Source: Chloroflexota bacterium (GTDB taxonomy: Bacteria; Chloroflexota; FW602-bin22; JAMCYS01). Taken from it: a DNA stretch of 9,089 nucleotides. Below, in pieces: positions 5,228-9,089 of this stretch (position 1 is its first letter; every line of letters starts with the position of its first letter). The stretch is from positions 1-9,089 of the forward strand of contig JAJZQK010000093.1 of the NCBI GenBank assembly GCA_021847625.1, read 5' to 3'. Both the position numbers and the translations under genes were made by a program. The notes below the pieces were generated by a model. That model was not told the origin of the DNA. It worked only from the letters and a program-made list of their open reading frames with translations, and ran no database searches.

Positions 5228-6565
5228 CTAGAACTCGGTCACGCCCGTGAAGTTGAACTGGGCGACCTTGATGGCCGGCACCCGGCAGGCGCCCGTCAGG
5301 CCGCGCAGGATCTTCGTCTCGCGCGAGATGGCCTCCACCTGGGAGAGCGCTTCCAGATAGCTCTGGGTGAAGCGCATGTTTCTGATTGCGCCGACGATCT
5401 GGCCGTTCTCGATGAGGAACGTGCCATCGCGGGTCATGCCGGTGACGACGACGAACAGGGGGTGGACCGGCTCGGTGTACCAGAAGCGGGTCACGAGCAA
5501 CCCCCGTTTGGTCGAGCGAATCATGTCCTCGCGCGTGGCGTCGCCGGCCTGCATGAACAGGTTGAGCGGCAGCGGTCCGAAGGTGTTGGGGGCGGGCAGC
5601 GCGTGGCCGGTGGAGGATTTGCCCTCCTTGCCGGCGGTATACGAATCGTAGACCACCCCCTTGGCCACGCCACCCTCGACGAGCGACACGCGTTGCTTGG
5701 GCACGCCCTCGAAGTCGAACGGCAGCGGCAGGCCGGCGGGGTCGTGCCCGTCGTCCCAGATGCTGACGTTATTGCCGAGGATCTTCTGCCCCAGCTTGCC
5801 GGTCATGAAGCTGGTCTCCTCCTGAAGGGCCGTGGCGCTGAAGCCAAGATAGGCCAGGAAGTCGACCATATCCAGCACGGCGTACTCGTCGAGGATGACC
5901 TCGTAGGCGCCCGGTTCGAGACTGGAGGGCCGGCGCCCGCGTTCGGCCCGTTCGATCGCTTCCCTCGCTAGGGCCTCGGCGTTGATGGCTTCCACGTCCA
6001 CCGCCACTTGGGCGGCGTAGCCGCTGCTATCCTCGCCGATGGCGACCGTGCTGAGGTCGGCGGCCGTGCCGGTGTAGTAGGCGTCCACGCCCAGGCTGTT
6101 CAGGATGGCCGTCTCGGAGGTGGCGGTGGTAAAGGCGCCGGCCGTCTTGAGATTGCGCTCTTTACTGAGACGGCAGATCGTTCCCACGGCCTCCGCCCGT
6201 TGTTCGGCCGTAGCCTCGGCCGTGCTCTCGGCGTAACCTCGCGCTCCCTGCACGGGCGCCGGTCCGGGTAGAGAGACGAATTGAGGATTCTCTGGTTGCA
6301 GGCGCGCCATTTGGCTCGCCTCGTCCACCGTTCGCCGTATCGCATCCGGGTCGAGGTCGTTGGTGGAGGCGACGCCGACGCGCTTGCCGAAGACGACGCG
6401 CACCCTGATGTCGACGTTGCTCTCGGCGACGTTCTGGTGGATAGCCGAGTTGCTGAACCGGGTGAGGCTGGAGTCCTCTCCGAGCAGCAGCACCTCCGTC
6501 TGGTCTGCCTGGGAATAGTCGATGGCCTGCTGGGCCAGGTTCTTCGCTTCTTTCCTACCGATCAC
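5228..6565 (-). CDS. tldE: TldE/PmbA-family protein, TldD partner subunit
   Basis: This 445-residue cytoplasmic protein belongs to the TldD/PmbA family. In the known TldD/TldE heterodimer this subunit has no metal site and helps hold unfolded peptide for TldD, which acts in peptide degradation and, in some species, modified-peptide maturation or antitoxin breakdown. It lacks any HExxxH motif, as expected. Family segments include the N-terminal self-recognition repeat (about 20-75), YEVILDEYAVLDMVDFLA near 225-240, and the C-terminal FWYTEPVHPLFVVVTGMTRDGTFLIENG. It starts with GTG at 6563-6565, only 10 bases after the tldD stop; the ribosome site GAGG overlaps that stop codon, so translation is likely coupled. 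No clear terminator follows: the 77 bases after the stop lead to the REP-like pair at 5064-5141. Confidence 0.93.
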   Translation of the reverse strand: MIGRKEAKNLAQQAIDYSQADQTEVLLLGEDSSLTRFSNSAIHQNVAESNVDIRVRVVFGKRVGVASTNDLDPDAIRRTVDEASQMARLQPENPQFVSLPGPAPVQGARGYAESTAEATAEQRAEAVGTICRLSKERNLKTAGAFTTATSETAILNSLGVDAYYTGTAADLSTVAIGEDSSGYAAQVAVDVEAINAEALAREAIERAERGRRPSSLEPGAYEVILDEYAVLDMVDFLAYLGFSATALQEETSFMTGKLGQKILGNNVSIWDDGHDPAGLPLPFDFEGVPKQRVSLVEGGVAKGVVYDSYTAGKEGKSSTGHALPAPNTFGPLPLNLFMQAGDATREDMIRSTKRGLLVTRFWYTEPVHPLFVVVTGMTRDGTFLIENGQIVGAIRNMRFTQSYLEALSQVEAISRETKILRGLTGACRVPAIKVAQFNFTGVTEF

Positions 6566-6575
6566 GCTACTACCC

Positions 6576-8021
6576 TCACTTCATCAGTCCTACGCGCACG
6601 TTGTGGAAGCGGGCAGGCGCCGTGCCGTGGCCAACGTGAGCGGTCTGCGGGGGTTCGCCCTTGCCGCAGTTGGGCGTGCCCCACACGTTCCAATGGGCCG
6701 CGCTGCAGATGGCGTCGCAGCTGCCCCAGAACTGGGGCGTGATGCCGGTGTAGGTCGCGTTCTTCACCATCTGGCCCAGCTTGCCGTTCTTTATCTCCCA
6801 GGCAATCTCCGTGCCGAACTGGAAGTTAAGCCGCTTGTCGTCGATGCTCCAGCTCTTGTTCGTCTGCATATAGATGCCGTCGTCCGTGTCGGCGATCAGG
6901 TCGGCGAAGGTCCAGTTGCCGGGCTCCAGGTTGATGTTCGTCATGCGGATGAGCGGGATGCGGTCCCAGCCGTCCGCGCGCATGGTGCCGTTGCTGGTCT
7001 GTCCCAGCAGGGGCGCTGTCTCGCGGGAGGTGAGGTAGTTGACGAAGATGCCGTTCTTGATTACCTGCACCCGTTGGGCAGGGACGCCTTCGTCGTCGTA
7101 GCCGAAGGTCCCCAGTCCTGTCGGCACGGTGGCGTCGGCGACGATGTTCACGAGGTCCGAGCCGTAGCGGAACTTGCCGAGCTTGTCGGTGGTGAGGAAG
7201 CTCGTCCCCGCGTAGCTCGCCTCCATGCCCAGCGCGCGGTCGAGCTCGATCGGATGGCCGCACGATTCGTGCACCTGGAGGGCTAGCTGGGTCGGGTCGA
7301 GGATCAGGGTCGTCACCACGTTCTGAGGGCAGGGCTTGGCCGTGAGGAGGGCGACGGCCTCGTCGGCGATGCGTTGGGCGTTGCCGGCCAGGTCCATCGC
7401 CGTGAAGAACTCGTAGCCGGCCGTGCCCTGGTGGCGGCCGAAGCTATTGGGATACGAGCGCTTCTGCATGTCGTCGTTGCCGATGGCCGTGGCTTCGATG
7501 CCGCCGCCGGTCTCGGTGATCTCTTGTTCGACGTAGGCCCCTTCGCTGTTGGCGAAGACCTTGAAGTCCCGGAAGGCCTCGAAGCTGGCCTCGTTGACGC
7601 TGATTCCCTTGACCCGCCCCATCGCCTCGCTGGCGGCTAGCAGGTGCCCGATCTTGTCTTCCAGAGGCACCGCGAAGGGGTCCTCGAGGACGTGCGTCCG
7701 ATACTGTCCGCGGGTAGCCACCGGCGGGCCGAGATTGACGTCCTCACCCTTCACCAGCGAGCTCGCCTTGGCTATGCGGACGGCCAGGCCGGCGATCCGG
7801 TCTGCCTCCTCTGCCTGTAGCTTGAAGCTGCTCGCGAAGCCCCAGGCGCCGTCGACGACGACGCGCGCGCCGAAGCCCTGGCTTTCGCCCGTGGACAGGC
7901 CTTCCACGCGGCCGTTCTTCACCGTGATGGTCTGCACTTGACGCCGTACAACCCGCACGTCGGCGTACGAGGCGCCCAACACTTGCGCCGTGTTGAGCGC
8001 CCGGTCGGTCAGGTCTCTCAA
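6576..8021 (-). CDS. tldD: TldD-family zinc metalloprotease
   Basis: This 481-residue cytoplasmic protease is the catalytic member of the TldD/TldE pair. The zinc site is visible as H251-E252-x3-H256 (HESCGHPIELDR) together with C452 in TPNCGKGEPPQ near the C-terminus, the known His/His/Cys arrangement of TldD. The family glycine-rich HVGHG...RFHNVRVG ending is intact. It starts with TTG at 8019-8021, preceded by GAGGAG at seven bases; the N-terminus MRDLTDRALNTAQVLGASYADVRV fits the family start. It is the first gene of a two-gene operon with tldE, separated by 10 bases. The 121-base gap to the divergent FmdB gene should hold the tld promoter; I see only a weak TG-T-TATTGT candidate there. 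The substrate in this organism is not shown by the sequence. Confidence 0.95.
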   Translation of the reverse strand: MRDLTDRALNTAQVLGASYADVRVVRRQVQTITVKNGRVEGLSTGESQGFGARVVVDGAWGFASSFKLQAEEADRIAGLAVRIAKASSLVKGEDVNLGPPVATRGQYRTHVLEDPFAVPLEDKIGHLLAASEAMGRVKGISVNEASFEAFRDFKVFANSEGAYVEQEITETGGGIEATAIGNDDMQKRSYPNSFGRHQGTAGYEFFTAMDLAGNAQRIADEAVALLTAKPCPQNVVTTLILDPTQLALQVHESCGHPIELDRALGMEASYAGTSFLTTDKLGKFRYGSDLVNIVADATVPTGLGTFGYDDEGVPAQRVQVIKNGIFVNYLTSRETAPLLGQTSNGTMRADGWDRIPLIRMTNINLEPGNWTFADLIADTDDGIYMQTNKSWSIDDKRLNFQFGTEIAWEIKNGKLGQMVKNATYTGITPQFWGSCDAICSAAHWNVWGTPNCGKGEPPQTAHVGHGTAPARFHNVRVGLMK

Positions 8022-8051
8022 GTCGGTACTCCTCTCCGCCAGAGCCTTTCC

Positions 8052-8080
8052 TTGACGAGGTTCTCACTCTGGCATACAAT
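8052..8080 (+). promoter_or_regulatory. Sigma70-type promoter for the FmdB-family gene
   Basis: TTGACG (8052-8057) and TACAAT (8075-8080) are 17 bases apart, each one mismatch from consensus with ideal spacing. Transcription would start near 8087, giving a leader of about 56 bases before the ATG at 8143. It lies in the divergent gap with tldD. Confidence 0.75.
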
Positions 8081-8142
8081 AACACTGCACGTTGCGCCGG
8101 TGGTCCCTACTTCACCCGGCGCCCAAGCCTAGAGGTGCTCGA

Positions 8143-8376
8143 ATGCCTATTTACGAATATGTCTGTCAGGGTTGTCAACGCAAGTTCGAATTGATGCGCA
8201 GCTTCAGCCGGGCCGATGATCCGGTCACTTGCCCGCACTGCCAAGGCGAGGAAGTAAAAAGGGCTATCTCCAACTTCTGTTCCTTCAGTAAGGACGCGAG
8301 CGGCGCCACAAGCTCGGTGGGCGGTAGCTCCTGCAGCGGCTGCTCCTCGGGGAGCTGCGCCAGCTGCGGTAGATAG
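8143..8376 (+). CDS. FmdB-family zinc-ribbon protein
   Basis: This 77-residue protein begins MPIYEYVCQGCQ, the hallmark of the FmdB zinc-ribbon family (named for a putative regulator of formamidase genes; role mostly unknown). The ribbon ligands are C8/C11 and C30/C33 (CPHC), followed by the conserved VKRAISNFCSF. The tail from about 60 is almost only Ser, Gly and Cys (SCSGCSSGSCASCGR), which is usual in this family. The ATG at 8143 is chosen because AGAGGTG lies five bases before it and the family begins at MPIYEY; an upstream in-frame start at 8092 would add a non-conserved stretch. It is a single-gene unit with a strong promoter at 8052-8080 and an intrinsic terminator at 8417-8450. Family is firm; function is not known. 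Confidence 0.92.
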   Translation: MPIYEYVCQGCQRKFELMRSFSRADDPVTCPHCQGEEVKRAISNFCSFSKDASGATSSVGGSSCSGCSSGSCASCGR

Positions 8377-8416
8377 CAGGACCGCGTACTCGGCGCATCT
8401 GCAACCTAGAGCCGGT

Positions 8417-8450
8417 ACGGCCGGGGCCAACTAGCCTCGGCCGTTTTCTT
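8417..8450 (+). terminator. Strong intrinsic terminator after the FmdB-family gene
   Basis: ACGGCCGGGGC (8417-8427) pairs with GCCTCGGCCGT (8434-8444) over 11 base pairs with one G-T wobble and a six-base loop, followed by TTTTCTT. It ends the FmdB transcript just before the convergent DUF881 gene. Confidence 0.85.
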
Positions 8451-8458
8451 CTCGCCGC

Positions 8459-9089
8459 CTAGCTCGGCACGCTCGCCACTTCCATCGTGATGGCGTGGTC
8501 GCTCTTGGGCAGCACCAGATTGGTTTTGTGATAGACGGCGATCTGCGCGCCCGTGTAGATTCCCTGCAGGGAGGCGACAAGTCCGCCCTGCCGGTTCAGG
8601 GCCCTCTCCAGGTCGTCGGCGTTGCCGACCGCGTCCACCACGTAAGGGGGCCTGATGATCTGGTCGCCGTTGATGACTACCTCACCGCCCTGGTACACGA
8701 ACGAGGTATCTACAACCACGCGATGCCCGTTCACGGCTATCGCCTCCGCGCCAGCGTCCCGTAGCTCGTTCACCATGTCTTGCAGGTCCTCGGGAACGAG
8801 GTTAGCATTGATCGTCACTTCGATGCCCGGGCCGGAAACCTCGCTCACGCCGTTGACGATGCGCAGCTGGTTGACGTCGGCGACCATGCGGTCTAGCTCG
8901 CTCTTTCCGACGGTGCCTTCATAGGCGTTGAGCTGGTCCTGGAGGGTTTCCACTTCTTTGCGTAGCTTCTGGTTCGAGTCCGAGAGGTTGCCGACGATCA
9001 TCATCTGCTCGTTCAACGGCAGGGCCAGCGTGTCCTTGACAATCCTGGTGTGAGTGCGGAACTGCGTCACCAGCATTATGCCAGATCGG
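8459..9089 (-). CDS. DUF881-family protein, 5'-partial
   Basis: This is the C-terminal 205 or more residues of a DUF881 protein (YlxW/YlxX-like), an envelope-linked family of unknown biochemical role often near division or transcription-linked genes in Gram-positive and related bacteria. Visible parts, counted from the first ATG in the window at 9076: a predicted coiled coil at about 30-52 (NLSDSNQKLRKEVETLQDQL), then the DUF881 core with VSGPGIEVTINAN, VNELRDAGAEAIAVNGHRVV and GDQIIRPPYVVDAVGNADDLERAL. The frame stays open to the right edge, and LVTQFRT just after the ATG looks like the end of a membrane segment usual in this family, so the real start lies outside the window. It is convergent with the FmdB gene, with the terminator between them. 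The family call is confident. Confidence 0.88.
   Translation of the reverse strand, partial: RSGIMLVTQFRTHTRIVKDTLALPLNEQMMIVGNLSDSNQKLRKEVETLQDQLNAYEGTVGKSELDRMVADVNQLRIVNGVSEVSGPGIEVTINANLVPEDLQDMVNELRDAGAEAIAVNGHRVVVDTSFVYQGGEVVINGDQIIRPPYVVDAVGNADDLERALNRQGGLVASLQGIYTGAQIAVYHKTNLVLPKSDHAITMEVASVPS

Noticed and set aside
8092..8142. An upstream in-frame start giving the FmdB protein 17 more residues.
   Set aside because: It lies only about five bases after the predicted transcription start, has no ribosome site, and the family begins at MPIYEY.

Overview
The window is about 9.1 kb of GC-rich bacterial DNA with strong G/C third positions. It uses ATG, GTG and TTG starts with good ribosome binding sites. 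The gene content (tungsten-type aldehyde:ferredoxin oxidoreductase with a four-cluster ferredoxin, glutamine-dependent NAD synthetase, a TldD/TldE pair, an FmdB-type zinc ribbon and a DUF881 protein) would fit a Chloroflexota-like or other deep-branching bacterium with anaerobic metabolism. That assignment is a guess from gene types, not proven here.

Layout, left to right. Positions 1-2176 (+): the 3' part of a polyferredoxin gene, overlapping by 11 bases an aldehyde:ferredoxin oxidoreductase family gene; together they look like a catalytic subunit plus its electron carrier. Positions 2177-2524 hold no convincing gene, only two GC-rich palindromic elements. Positions 2525-2930 (-): a compact unit made of a short Cys-rich protein gene with a strong Shine-Dalgarno, preceded by a leader with an apparent intrinsic terminator and a competing hairpin, an extended -10 promoter and a perfect 7-bp inverted repeat over the -35 region. 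Positions 3044-4777 (-): nadE. Positions 4778-5227: an intergenic stretch with several palindromes, including a REP-like (REPIN-type) pair and a solo copy. Positions 5228-8021 (-): tldD-tldE, tightly coupled. Positions 8052-8450 (+): a textbook sigma70-type promoter, an FmdB-family zinc-ribbon gene and a strong intrinsic terminator, a complete monocistronic unit. Positions 8459-9089 (-): a DUF881 protein running off the right edge.

Most of the window is ordinary housekeeping or accessory metabolism. The part most worth a second look is 2525-2930, where a very small unidentified Cys-rich protein appears to have its own promoter, candidate operator and attenuator-like leader. The second is the cluster of palindromic intergenic repeats at 4811-5141.
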